A DNA stretch of 64,000 bases from Ganoderma boninense (lineage: Eukaryota > Basidiomycota > Agaricomycetes > Polyporales > Polyporaceae): assembly GCA_002900995.3 (NCBI GenBank), contig CM035305.1, positions 2,960,467 to 3,024,466 of the forward strand. The letters run 5' to 3'. Below the pieces are notes generated by a model, which worked only from the letters and a program-made list of their open reading frames with translations, did not search any database and was not told where the DNA came from. Made by a program: the position numbers and the translations under genes. Below are positions 35,072 to 45,444 of the stretch, in pieces. Numbering within the stretch: the first letter of the stretch is position 1; every line of letters starts with the position of its first letter.

Positions 35072-36749
35072 CTTCAGCTTGCTTCCTGCGCGAACACGGA
35101 CAAGAGACACCTAGAGGGAGGCAGCCCAGCGAGCAGGGTGGGTAGGCAAACGCCCTCGGTGCGCCCTTTAAGGCCAAAGTACCCGCGCGGACCCGCGAGG
35201 AAGAATCTGGTAATGCCGCAGATAGACAGGCGCAATCATCTGCCAGGTGGAATCGGCAGGAAGCACGAACGAGCCGCCTTCACATCGGCAGCAGGTGGCC
35301 ATTGGATCGCCAGTTCCCATGCGACGGAAGGCGGGGCATATGGTCACCAGGCCTTCGTATGCTAGATTGACCTGTGGGAGTGTCAGATGCATCCGAGCCC
35401 ATGCCTCCGAATGCATCCCATGTTGACGTTTCCTGAGGAATAGCGGCAAATGCCCGGATACTCGACCATGTTTGATGGCAAATGCTCCGGTTCGGCCATA
35501 GGACCTGGAGACGGATTGTGGAAGCGACGAGGTCTTAGGCGCAGGCGAGCGACTCGATATTCACTGCATGTCAGAGGTCCGTAGGTCGAGGTCGCCTACG
35601 TCAAGTAGTCACAACGTGCGCGTATCTCGGGTAGACGGACCCTGATGTATCTGTGACTATGCGCAACCACAGGTAGTTGTCCAACGTAGACGAACCCCTC
35701 GTCTACGAACCTGGGCGGCTTTTTGACTGCAGTCAACAGCACGGCCGAGACTCCGCACGTGCAACGGATTGTCCATCTCTCGCGCTGAATTCCTCCACTG
35801 AATGATCATTTGTACAGCACTACATGGTAACGGGGACCTAGATGAGTGCTTAAGTTGCCACATTCTCTGTACATTCTGTGCCAAAGTGCAGCGTAGGGGT
35901 GGGCATAGTGTCGGACTACCCCCACATATGTTCAATGGGCAATGGTAGTCGTGGGGAAAGGCTAGGTCGTCTAGACGGATCCTTCGGGTACTGTCGGATA
36001 CGCGACATGGCCGAACATCAGCGAACCCTTCGTCTACGGGACTTATGCGGGGGTGACTACGTATGCCACGCGACGTGGTCGAACGTAGACGACCCCCGAC
36101 CTAGGGGCCTTTGACATGCAGTGATTCATGAACCAATGATGTCAGAGAATTCCGAATTTGGCATATCCCCAACCTTCACTGCCTTACATAATTGACCGGG
36201 TTTTTGAACGCCGTTGTATCAGCTCACGGAAATGGGCTTCGGGCGCGTAACGAATCAATGACGTGTTGATGCATCGTCCTCGGTCTCGTCGCCGACGCGG
36301 GGCGCTCGCCGGACAGTTGCAGAATCTGAATATTAGAATAATGGATCTGACACCTCCGGCAGCACGTCCGAGAACACCACCTTCTGCGAAATACAGTCAT
36401 GGGGCTCTAGGGAGATAAATAACATAAACCTTCCAACTGCAATGTCCTGAAGACGACCCGTGCACTCAGCGCTCAGCGAGAAGACGGTCATCGCGGGCTG
36501 CTTTGTTCTCGTGTTGTGTGCGCCTGATCTATTCTTCAGGGCAGAATCCTCCGGGAAGAAATAGCATGAGAGCGCAACCTCGACCAGAAGGTGCGAACAC
36601 CCGCTCGGCTGCAACGTATATTTCAATTTAACTCTGCTTCTTAACTTTGGATCGACGGCGAAAGCTATATATACCGACCGTCCCCGTCGCTCCTCGTCTG
36701 GAGACGAGCAGACTTCAACTTGGCATCCTTCCTACACACATAGCCGCCT
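35072..36749. other. intergenic stretch with a degenerate repeated motif
   Basis: This 1.7-kb gap lies upstream of the GH3 gene and downstream of the GH131 gene. The part at 35,575-36,125 repeats a motif close to GTAGACGAACCCC in both orientations (see separate repeat entry). A minus-strand open frame at 36,626-36,333 (97 codons) has no recognisable features and I do not call it a gene. Confidence 0.4.
35577..36122. repeat. clustered degenerate motif, remnant repeat or regulatory array
   Basis: Copies seen: GTAGACGGACCCT (35,630), GTAGACGAACCCC followed by its complement CGTCTACG (35,686-35,707), TCTAGACGGATCCTT (35,970), AACCCTTCGTCTACGG (36,024) and GTAGACGACCCCC (36,083). The longer blocks 35,681-35,733 and 36,077-36,122 also share CTTTGAC and TGCAGT at their ends, so they look like two diverged copies some 390 bp apart. 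Confidence 0.5.
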
Positions 36750-38311
36750 TCACGGCTGGACGGTGGGACCCGAGTCTTCAACATAGATTCCGCTGTAGTA
36801 AAAGTCGGTCTCATTGATCTGTTGCATATTCCCATTCAAGGGCAGCCTCAGAGCACCTGACGACAAATCCGGTACCCGGGGCGTGAGCTAGCGTGCCTAC
36901 TTTCTGACGGAAAGAAGGAGGAAAAAGGAATCAAGTCGAGAAGACGGGCGTACCAACGTGCCAATCGGTGCCGCCATTCCCGTTCAACGAGCCTTCGTAC
37001 ACCTTCTCAAGCGCATCGCTGCCAGTGGAAACCCACAGCCCGCCTGGCGACCCGGTCTCCAGAATGAAGTTGTACTGCAGACATCAGCCAAGCTCAGCGT
37101 CCGACAAAGACGACCGCAGGGCCAAGCCGATGGCATAGGGAGCGTTCCATGCCGATAAGTAGCGTGGACGCACCCAGGTACCCTTCTCAGGCTGCACGGA
37201 CCATATACTCTTCCCTCCGGTTATGACTTGCAGGGTATCCGCAATACCATTCTGGCCTACAATCACATGTATGAGCTCCACTCATTCAAATATACGCACC
37301 GCAAAATGTGGACAGGTCGCCGCTCACCAGACAGCTGGCCATACTTGATGTCCGCGTAGTGGCCTTCCCAAAACACGATCTATGTGCGCTGCCGACATGA
37401 GCCCCGCCTCCGCGCCTCCTTCATACGTCATCACATATTGCATAGCGACCACACCCACCTGATGCTCGTACGCCGGATCTGCGGGAAAGTATGCATGAAT
37501 GTGGATGGCGCCAGGAAGTACAGCACACTACGTCAGTCGCGGATCAAAGCCAAAGCGACAGGCGAGCGTTATCGCGAACCTGGGGAGTTGACCGTGGGGA
37601 TCTGCAGCGAGACGTGGAAAAAGAGGTGTCCAGAGAGCGCATTCGTGGTTTGTGGCAGTAACTCCGTGCGGAGCATGGGCCCGCCATTCCAGGTTGAGTC
37701 GGCGTCGATCTTCACCTTGACGCCCTGCTTCTCGCCCGTGGCTGCAGCAATTTGTCGACAGTCGAAAAGCATGCGGTCAGTGCGCCACCTTTACAGAAGG
37801 CACGACGTCAAGCCGCTCTGGGCTGTGTGTGGTGACGTACTTATGGGGTTCTCATACTCGCTGCCAAGTGTCAGCCACGAAGACGCCGTTTCGCCCTGGG
37901 CGACGCGGCGGAATCGGTGAGCATTGGGCTTGGTACCAACGTCAGTTCAGGCACGGCGCCGTGCCACATACATGTAAATTTCCCTGTGACAGACAGTCAA
38001 CCGTTCACAGAGCTTGCGACGGGATCAAACAGAATGAAGACACACTTACGTAGATGTAAGTCTGGTACGCCCCAGTTTGATTGCTCCAGGACCATTGGTC
38101 GAAGTCAGCAGCAGTCCTATAAAGGGTTAAAGTAAGCCACTGGTTGACTCCGGATGCTGCAGCTCCTGCACGGCGGCGCAGATGTGGTTTGTCGCAGGCG
38201 TCAAGCTTTTGGTCGCACTTACGTGTAGTTGTTGAACCTCCCGTCCCAAAGAATGGCGCCGGACACGGCCGATGCGAATACAGGGAGGATGAAAGATAGT
38301 ATGCCCTTCAT
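36750..38311 (-). CDS. secreted beta-glucanase, glycoside hydrolase family 131
   Basis: The start MKGILSFILPVFASAVSGAI at 38311 is a signal peptide; the mature end opens with ILWDGRFNNYTTAADFDQWS, a family 131 signature. Further exons on the minus strand give WSNQTGAYQTYIY, then KQGVKVKIDADSTWNGGPML, RTELLPQTTNALSGHLFFHV, IVFWEGHYADIKYGQLS, ILETGSPGGLWVSTGSDALE, NGNGGTDWHVG and finally INETDFYYSGIYVEDSGPTV before TGA at 36752-36750. Length is about 300 residues, normal for the family. Known: GH131 enzymes cleave beta-1,3-, beta-1,6- and beta-1,4-glucans, and are largely restricted to fungi and oomycetes. It is a single-domain form with no cellulose-binding module in view. Introns are many and short; I did not fix all borders. 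A tail of the GH3 cluster is next on the same strand. Confidence 0.85.
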
Positions 38312-39690
38312 GCTTGCGACTGGCGACTGGTCCGTGACGCAAGATGGTCGGGGACTCGTACCTTGCATTTGCGGACATATATGTAGGCGCAAAGGTCTTG
38401 CTCGCCGACGTTCGTCCGGCACACGCCACAAGACGTTCGCGTTGCGCAAGAGTTGGGGCGGGCTATACCTCGGACCAATGTCGATCCGTCCGTAGGCGGG
38501 GATGAGGGAGCATTAATACGGTGGAGCGACTCTGGACGTTCGAATGCGAGGGAGTCGGTAGGGCTTGTTGCTCCGGCTCCTTTGCGCCTGTGCCATGAAT
38601 TCCCGGCTTCCAGGACCATGGGGGATGAGCGGCGGCGAACCACACGTTCGTCGTTTCCCCAATTGGGCCGATGCAACTCCATAAACGAACCAGAATTCAG
38701 TCTAGCAATGAGTTAGGGATAGACTAAATCCCAAATTAATCCTGTGAAAATGAGGTAAGTGCATCTTCATTATTGTAGCGTGGACGATAGAACCGAGCTT
38801 GTCGAATGATGGCAGATGCTTGGTGTAGAAGGGACGGGACATCGTGTGAGCACCAGCCCATGACCCGGAGATCCATAATGTACCTAGGCCTTGGCGGTGG
38901 GGTCCTGTCGCCCATCGACATTCTCTCGCACGGAATCATCACGGTGCCTAGAAGTCAAAACTGGAGCAGCCAGTCTCAGAGTTCGCGCTATACAACTTCG
39001 GACCGATGACGATAAACCCATGGCATTCTTCCGAGCTTTTCGAGCCTGTATGGGGTGGAAGATCCGGAGGACTTACGACAGGGCGAAGCGGATCCGGAGT
39101 GGCCCAGGATGGGACAAGGATGGAGCCTGAGCGATGAATTCCCCGGTCACGATGCAGACAATAAGCACAATGGAAATGGTAAGCGGCAGCTCGTACCCCG
39201 CACGCGTCCGAGTGAGTCCGAGTGGCTGGGCATGGCGTGGGGATGCAACCATCCTGTCAGCCAGACGCGGATCGGACGTGCTCGGATTGAAAGGATGGGT
39301 GGCAGCGATCGCAATCGTCTGAACTAGTGGAGAGCTAGGGACGGGGGCGAGGTGGGGATGTACGGCAGGACGACCAACCAGATCGAGGGTAATGGAGGCT
39401 GGGGCATGTGGGAACGGGAAGCGACTGAGATGGCAAACGGCGGAGGGCAAGGCCTGTGGAGTGGCAGGCCGGATAAAGCAGGGTTTGCATTGACCGGGGG
39501 TTGCCGAGAGCTGCTGTATGTATAGCGGCTTGCGGCCCACCGTGCCTCGTCCCGCCCGAGCAGCCCATCTCCCAACTCACGCCAGGTCCTGTCTTCCTCC
39601 TCCACGCCTCCACATTCCGTCCCACAAATCGCACATACCCTTCTCTGCCCTACAGCTTGCTTATCCCACTAGACTCTCCGTCTGGGTGTG
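38312..39690. other. intergenic, diverging promoters
   Basis: About 1.4 kb between the GH131 start (-) and the next plus-strand gene. Short open frames occur on both strands around 39.06-39.6 kb, but they overlap each other and lack splice sites or recognisable content. Confidence 0.35.
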
Positions 39691-41037
39691 TCCATGTCTT
39701 GTCCACAGACCGCCAGAGTCGCTCCCGATCTTACTCCGCCTCCACCGAGTCCTCGCCCACTCCCCGCCGGCAATCGGACGAAGTCAAAGGCCGTATATCC
39801 GCCAAGCGCTCTCGCCCTAGCTCCATCCGTGGCCCATCATACAAGGACCTCGCACATAATCAACCCGCTGAGAAATGGGACGTAGATTTGTGGCGGAAGG
39901 GCAAGAGGCAGAGAGACTCCAATGTGAGTCCAATCTTCCTAGATCGTCCGTCGTTCCCTGTCTTCGACTAGAGCGCTGAGCCTTGAACCCTTACAGGCCG
40001 GAGAGTCGTCGGACGAAGAAGGCTTCAGCAGTAGGCTTTCCGCCATTGGTGCCGCCTTCCCCGCACGGGATGCTCCCGCATCGCCGTCATCCGTGTCGGG
40101 CCTTCCATGTACATCGGCAGCGTTCCAGTTCTTCCCCCAGAAGCAGAAGTCGCGGCGGCGTGCTTCTGGACCCCGGCCGGGCCGCCCACTTCGGGGCACA
40201 TCACCGCGCGAAGGTGACCGGATATCATCGGACGAGGCCCGTCGTATGCGCGCATCCGCTCTCGGCGAGCTACGGCGTACCGTCGAGGAAAACGGCGAGA
40301 GGCTGGTTCGTCGCGTGCGCGATTGGGAACAATCGCGCTCTGAGACTTCTTGCTCTCCTGTGGCTCCCACAGCGCTCGAAACCCCGCGGAGATCGTGGCG
40401 GCACCCCACCTTTCGTTTCGGTCTCCCCGACGCGCAAACGGCGGTCGCTGAGAAGTCGGAGGACGAGGACGAGGACGAGGACGACCTCTTTATCGTTGGG
40501 GGAGCATCCTCCTTCGGAATCGCTCGGAGCCCTGTACACAAGAAAAGGGCCCTTTCCCTCAGCATGATGGACGACAACATCCCCATGGTCTCCTCGCCTT
40601 TCGCTGACTTGGGTGATGGCGATCACACCGCGTCGCTCGTAGATGGCTCCTCCGGCCCTTCGGCCTACTCTTCCGATGACGAGGGCAATGCGGACATGGA
40701 AACCGACCTGTCATCGTCGGGCATATTCTCCACCCCCGCCTTATCACAAACATATTCTGTATCGACCAACTCGTCCCTGGTCTCTCTCGCTCTTCCCACA
40801 CGGGACGAGAACCTCATGTCCCCCACATTCCCATCCTCCACTACAGCCGTGACCGGAAACGGAAACGCTAGGTCCACCCCGCCGCTGCCAACCGCTTCTC
40901 GATCTGAGAAAGCTATCGCAGCACTCACACTCGCGATCGCGAGCGGCGCCGCCGGCCTCAGCGACTATGAAGCCCTTCGCATGGCTGAGGAACTCATTAC
41001 GTTGGACGAGTCACATGCAGGCGAACTCTGGAATTAA
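39691..41037 (+). CDS. unrecognised nuclear-type protein (5' end uncertain)
   Basis: Two exons are clear: one ending about 39,923 (SYKDLAHNQPAEKWDVDLWR, KGKRQRDSN, donor GTGAGT) and one from about 39,998 (AGESSDEEGFSSRLSAIGAA) to TAA at 41037. The frame of the first exon contains no ATG, so an upstream exon, or a frame error near the ATG at 39,693, is implied. The protein is Ser/Arg/Pro-rich with RRASGPRPGRPLRGTSP, a helix-forming RRMRASALGELRRTVEENGE, an acidic run (KSEDEDEDEDDLFIVGG) and a compact C-terminus SEKAIAALTLAIASGAAGLS. I do not recognise it; the basic and acidic stretches suggest a nuclear protein. Confidence 0.6.
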
Positions 41038-42183
41038 AAACAGCCAGTCTCCAACTCTCACATTTTGGTATACGTCTTCTCCCTTGTTCCATCCATGCAC
41101 ATCTGTATCCACTCTCACCGCACTTTCAACTCCACACTATCACGACGAAGCATCTGAACCGTTTCACATATTATACCATTTGCGCCTTGCAGAGCCCAGA
41201 AGTTGCTATATTAACCATCACCCAGACACTGTATACCTAGTAATTCTCGTGTCCTCCACTTCCGTTTGCGATGGCAGTCGCCTATCCCGTGCATCGCGGT
41301 ATGGCTCCAGAGCCCAGTACATGATTCACCTGACCTTCTATCGGCTCAGTGCAGTCTTCTGGTCGCATCGTGCCCCACTCGACTGGATCCATTAAATTAT
41401 CTGAAATCCATCCATCCATCCATCCATCCATCCATCCATTGATCCATCCATCATATCGACACTACTATCGCCACCCAATTGCAATGTACTGTATCGCTCA
41501 GCATACTCCCTCACATCCCGTCATTGCAACCCGTTTCCAAATCCCAAGCCCACGGCCGATGGCGTGGGTGCACAAGCTAACAAACTAGCTAGCGCATGTA
41601 CTATTTATTACCAATACGATACAACGTTCTAGTACGTATTCCAATGGAAGTGGTATCGCACGTTTGTGGCCGTGGTCAGTCCCTATATATAGTAGTTGGT
41701 CGAAGTGTGGCCAGTCAGCGCTAGTCGGCCAGCGCCCACCAGCCCAGGGGCCGTATATGCTTGTATAGGTGTACATGTACATAGATACGTCAACGGACCG
41801 CACCTAATTGGGGGTGGCCGCACACAAACTATATAAACTATGCACACCCGACTCCATTGCGGCGGTCCCGTCTGGTCCCATGTGCGCCTCCTGACCTCAC
41901 CAGCTGCCCAAAGCCTATGCAGCGTGTCACAGGATCTTCCAAAAACAGTTTTACTTCGCGTGATAGGGTGGCGCATCGAGAGGCTTGACGTGGACCTTGA
42001 GAGCTTCGGACGCTCAGAGACTCAGCCATAGCTCCCTAGAAGCACGAACGACGATCAGCGATCATCCGCTTCCCGCCTTCCAACTTCCAAGCACGCCCGG
42101 ACCGTCCACCATGCAGTCGAAGACGCACCTGTCGGCCACACCTGCTTGCGCCCCGAGCACCTTCACGCTCTTCCGGAGCGACT
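41038..42183. other. intergenic, includes a microsatellite
   Basis: A 1.1-kb convergent 3' region. The only structure I see is the ATCC microsatellite listed separately; the region 41.5-42.0 kb is otherwise featureless. Confidence 0.4.
41406..41452 (+). repeat. (ATCC)n microsatellite
   Basis: About eight perfect ATCC units, interrupted once by TTG, then two and a half more units (ATCCATCCATCAT). It lies in the 3' region of the gene ending at 41037. Confidence 0.95.
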
Positions 42184-43597
42184 CTAGACCGCTGGCGCCG
42201 CGGCGGTCGTAGCACGGGCATGCATTCCGGACGGGCTCCCGTCGCCGTGTTCCGCGCTCGCGCCGACAGCGCGGTTCGCGCTCACAGTCCGTGTGGCCTC
42301 CTCCATCTCCACGTCCGCGGTATGCCCGCTCGGCCCTGCAAATCCGGAAGTGCCGAGCGCATTCGAATTGAGTGCGAGCTGCGGGGAGGGATCCGACGCG
42401 AGCATGGTCGCCCGTACACGTAAATCCGGGACCCGGGCTGTCTTGGTCCACGCTGACCGCTCGGCCTCGAGTGCGCGGTTGGCGGCCGCGAGTCGCGCGG
42501 CCTCCTGCTCGAGGTCGAGCCGCCGCTGGAGCTCCTCGGCGTGCATGTTCTCCGCCTTCTGCCGGGCGGATATCTGCAACACGAGGGCGCGTTTCATGTC
42601 TGCGAATGAGGTGTGATGCGGGGCGTAATCAATGGAGCCAAGTTAGCGTCATGTCTGGGGCGAGCGTGGAGGCGAAGGCGAATGCAGGGAACCGCGGGCA
42701 ACAAGGGGACGCACCGTCGATGAGCGCGTTTAGCCCCGGGGGGACGTATTCGGAGTGTTGAGAATCTGGATTCACTGGCACCCACGGGAGGGATTGCGGT
42801 CCGTCGAGCATCTCGAAGTCTTCCTCCACTGCTGTCTGCTGGCTGTCGTCTTCATCATCCAATAAATCGAGCGACTGCGGCAGTCGCGGGGACAGTCTAC
42901 GACGCTTTGCGCTCCTCCGCTCGCTGACGGACGACTCGTCGGCATCCCAAGACTCGTCCACGGAGACAAACATCGAGACATCGTGGTCTTCGAGGACAGC
43001 AGCCCGCGTTTTGTCTTTCTCTTTCGCTCTTCCTCTTGAGAGCCCGCCGGGCCTTGCCTTTGGCGGAGCACAAGCAACAGCAAGAGGAATGCTCGCTGCT
43101 CGAGATGCGGACTTCGTCGACCCTGTCCCACGGCCATTTCTCCGAGACCGCGAAGGTACCTGCTGGCGCTGGGCGGGCGCGCGGGGGAGCCGCTCCAGAG
43201 ACAAATCGCCCTGCTCACGCGATGTCGAAGCACATCTGCGGCGCGGGCGTCCATCCACGGACGATGAGCGGGTTGCGCTCCGGGTGCGTAAATTCGCCTT
43301 TGAAGAAGCCACGAGGCCTGCAGCGACGATCTCCCTGTCTGCGAGAGACATGCCTCGACCGCGGGCACGGGGCTGGACAGCATGGGCGGGTGCCTTCCTC
43401 ATTTCTCTTTGAGGTGTCCGCCCAGTTTCTTTCAATGACCATACGTTGGCACCGCTAGACTGTAACGGAAGGATACGCGACGGAGAACTCACGAGGACGC
43501 GTTCCCTGAGACTGAGATATCGATTTCGAGAGGGAATCTTCATGGACGCTCGTTCGTTCTGACAAAGGGTATTCAGTTGTGGTGGAGTTGCAGGCAA
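42184..43597 (-). CDS. unrecognised basic protein with C-terminal coiled coil
   Basis: Exon 1 runs from 43597 (or the second ATG at 43543, MKIPSRNRYLSLRER) to about 42,719, with donor GTGCGTC; exon 2 is about 42,599-42,184. Together about 425 residues. The first part is rich in Arg/Ser (RTRSATRSSSVDGRPRRR), then an acidic segment (DLLDDEDDSQQTAVEEDFEM) and WVPVNPDSQHSEYVPPGLNA. The second exon begins DMKRALVLQISARQKAENMH and forms a coiled coil (AEELQRRLDLEQEAARLAAA, NRALEAERSAW). A 33-nt stretch (43,493-43,461) looks like a mini-intron (GTGAGT...TACAG) but is also in frame, so it may be coding. I recognise no family; nuclear location is suggested by composition only. Confidence 0.6.
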
Positions 43598-44291
43598 TGG
43601 AAGTCAAATCTCACTTCGTTTTCGCGGACTCGTGGATGCACAATCTGTTAAGACATGCGCGATCATAGGTGTTCGTCCAGTAAGCGGCGATATTGAGATT
43701 AGAATCATATGCGCACCGAGTGGCCAGTCCAGTCTCCTACTTCCTTCTGCAGGTACGCTGCTCGCTCTCAGCCGTGGGACTGCTGACGCACGTGGTATAT
43801 CAGTCCATTCACCGTGAGCCTACCGAGCCTTCGCAACGGACAGAAGAAGACTTCCAAGGACGGTATGTACCTTGTGGAGGGCCGTTACGCGCTCGTGCCG
43901 GTGTAGTCAGCCGGGAAAGACGCGTGTCGACCATTCGAATGTATAGAGACAAACAAGAGAATGCAGCTGAGATCGGGAGGGTAGGAACTGCGGCCTGGTT
44001 TGGAGGGGGGGAGGAGTGGAGTGTAGAGAATATTCAGCCCTTCAAAAAGCATTTCGTCCTGGATAATCCAGATCGGTGCTCGGCGCTTACAGTCCGGCCC
44101 TGTTCCGCATGTACGATTGTCTCCTGCTACACGCGACTTACGCACACCTCCACTATTACATACGAAACTTACAAGTACAGTAACCATAACTACAGGGAAT
44201 GCATACAGGCAGACGATACGAATACAACCCAAAATATCCAAGGGTCCAGGGATTCGAAGGAAGGAACTTTCTCCCGGGGCCCGAAAACACG
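43598..44291. other. intergenic region
   Basis: A 694-bp gap between the coiled-coil gene start and the J-protein 3' end. It carries the coiled-coil gene's promoter; I see no further gene. Confidence 0.35.
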
Positions 44292-45174
44292 TTAGAAAGT
44301 GCTCGCTGCAGCTCCAAGGACTTTTGCTGTCAACGCTCGGATAATCTGTGGAAAGTGGGTTATACACCGAAACGACGTATTCAAACCTGTCCTACCTGAG
44401 CCTTCTGTTCACCGCCAAGTTGCGTGAAGACAGCGGCTACGCTCTTGCCTTTGGCATCCCGAATTGCACCCAGCTTGTTGCCGGCATACATTCCAACAAG
44501 AAGGCCCGGAAGGTTCGCGATGATGAAGCCTAAACCGGCACCGCAAATGGCCCCAAGCCATGCCCACCATGGGGCATGTCGCTCGACTTCAGGGCGTAGC
44601 AACTGTGTTGTTAGCATGGTGTTGGTGAACATGATGAGCGAGCGACGGTTTGACGAAGACAAAATGTACGCACCTCGTCAAATACATCGGCGAAGACGTG
44701 ATCTGCGTCTGGACGCTCTGTTGGAGGAGGACCGGTTCCCGCTGCTGAAGGGCCAGGTCTTCCGAACATGTCGTTGAATGCAGTGAAGAAGTTGCCTGAA
44801 GCGTCGGGTTGTGCTGTCCTTTCGTATGGACGACGTGCCTTGTACAGGTGGTCATACTCCTTCCTACGGGTAGAGTCGGACAGAACGTAGTAGGCGTCCG
44901 CCACGGCCTAGAAGGAAATCAGGGACCAAGACCGTGTAAAACGAAGGGGAAACACACCTGAAACCTCTCTGTAGCAACCCTTTTCTCTTCTAGTGTCGCA
45001 TTCACGAGTCTATCAGGGTGAGTCCTGGGAAGCTGGAAGGATGAGGGCTGAGGGGGCGGCGAAAGGTCATGGGACGGACTTGAGAGATTCTTTCTTGTAT
45101 GCGGCCCTGATCTCGTCTATGGACGCAGTTTGAGAGACATTGAGAAGGGAATAGTAGTCGGGAAACGTGGTCAT
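44292..45174 (-). CDS. J-domain (DnaJ/Hsp40) co-chaperone with C-terminal membrane-like segment
   Basis: Starts MTTFPDYYSLLNVSQTASID at 45174; exon 1 is 45174-45080. The J domain is intact across three exons: DEIRAAYKKESLK, then THPDRLVNATLEEKRVATER (HPD motif), AVADAYYVLSDSTRRKEYDH. A linker with NFFTAFNDMFGRPG follows. The C-terminal part is WWAWLGAICGAGLGFIIANL, PGLLVGMYAGNKLGAIRDAK, a Gly-rich hydrophobic segment that could insert in a membrane, and the last exon ends QIIRALTAKVLGAAASTF. There is no G/F region or zinc domain, so this is a class C J protein; it would stimulate an Hsp70 through HPD. Its precise site is unknown. Upstream, on the coding-strand side, there is a TGACGTCA box at 45,253-45,260. 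Confidence 0.8.
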
Positions 45175-45252
45175 TGTCAGGGCTATTGGCACGGTCGCTG
45201 TCGGGGACCCCGCAGTCCGCCCCGCCTTACTTATGTGGGACCGCTTCCCGCA

Positions 45253-45260
45253 TGACGTCA
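45253..45260. promoter_or_regulatory. TGACGTCA (ATF/CREB-type) box
   Basis: A perfect eight-base palindrome about 80 bp upstream of the J-protein ATG. bZIP factors of the ATF/CREB family bind this sequence and in fungi often serve stress responses, which would suit a co-chaperone. That link is inference. Confidence 0.5.
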
Positions 45261-45444
45261 CGAGCGCGTCCCACGTGATCGTGTTCTGCGCGTCCCATTT
45301 TCGGCCACGTAAACTCCACGACGACTTGTCCGTCGTTTTCAAGAGGGAAGGACACAGACAAGCACAAGTCAATTCAGTTCAACGTGCGAAGCCCTGAAAG
45401 CATGTTACACGTCTAGGCATTCGTAGATCTTATCACTTCCTCCC

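Noticed and set aside
34992..35365. Separate small genes at the GH3 5' end
   Set aside because: The frames overlap the signal-peptide exon and the promoter; the GH3 reading explains the coding part.
41406..41452. CRISPR-like or subtelomeric repeat
   Set aside because: It is a simple four-base microsatellite, and neither spacers nor telomere units are present.
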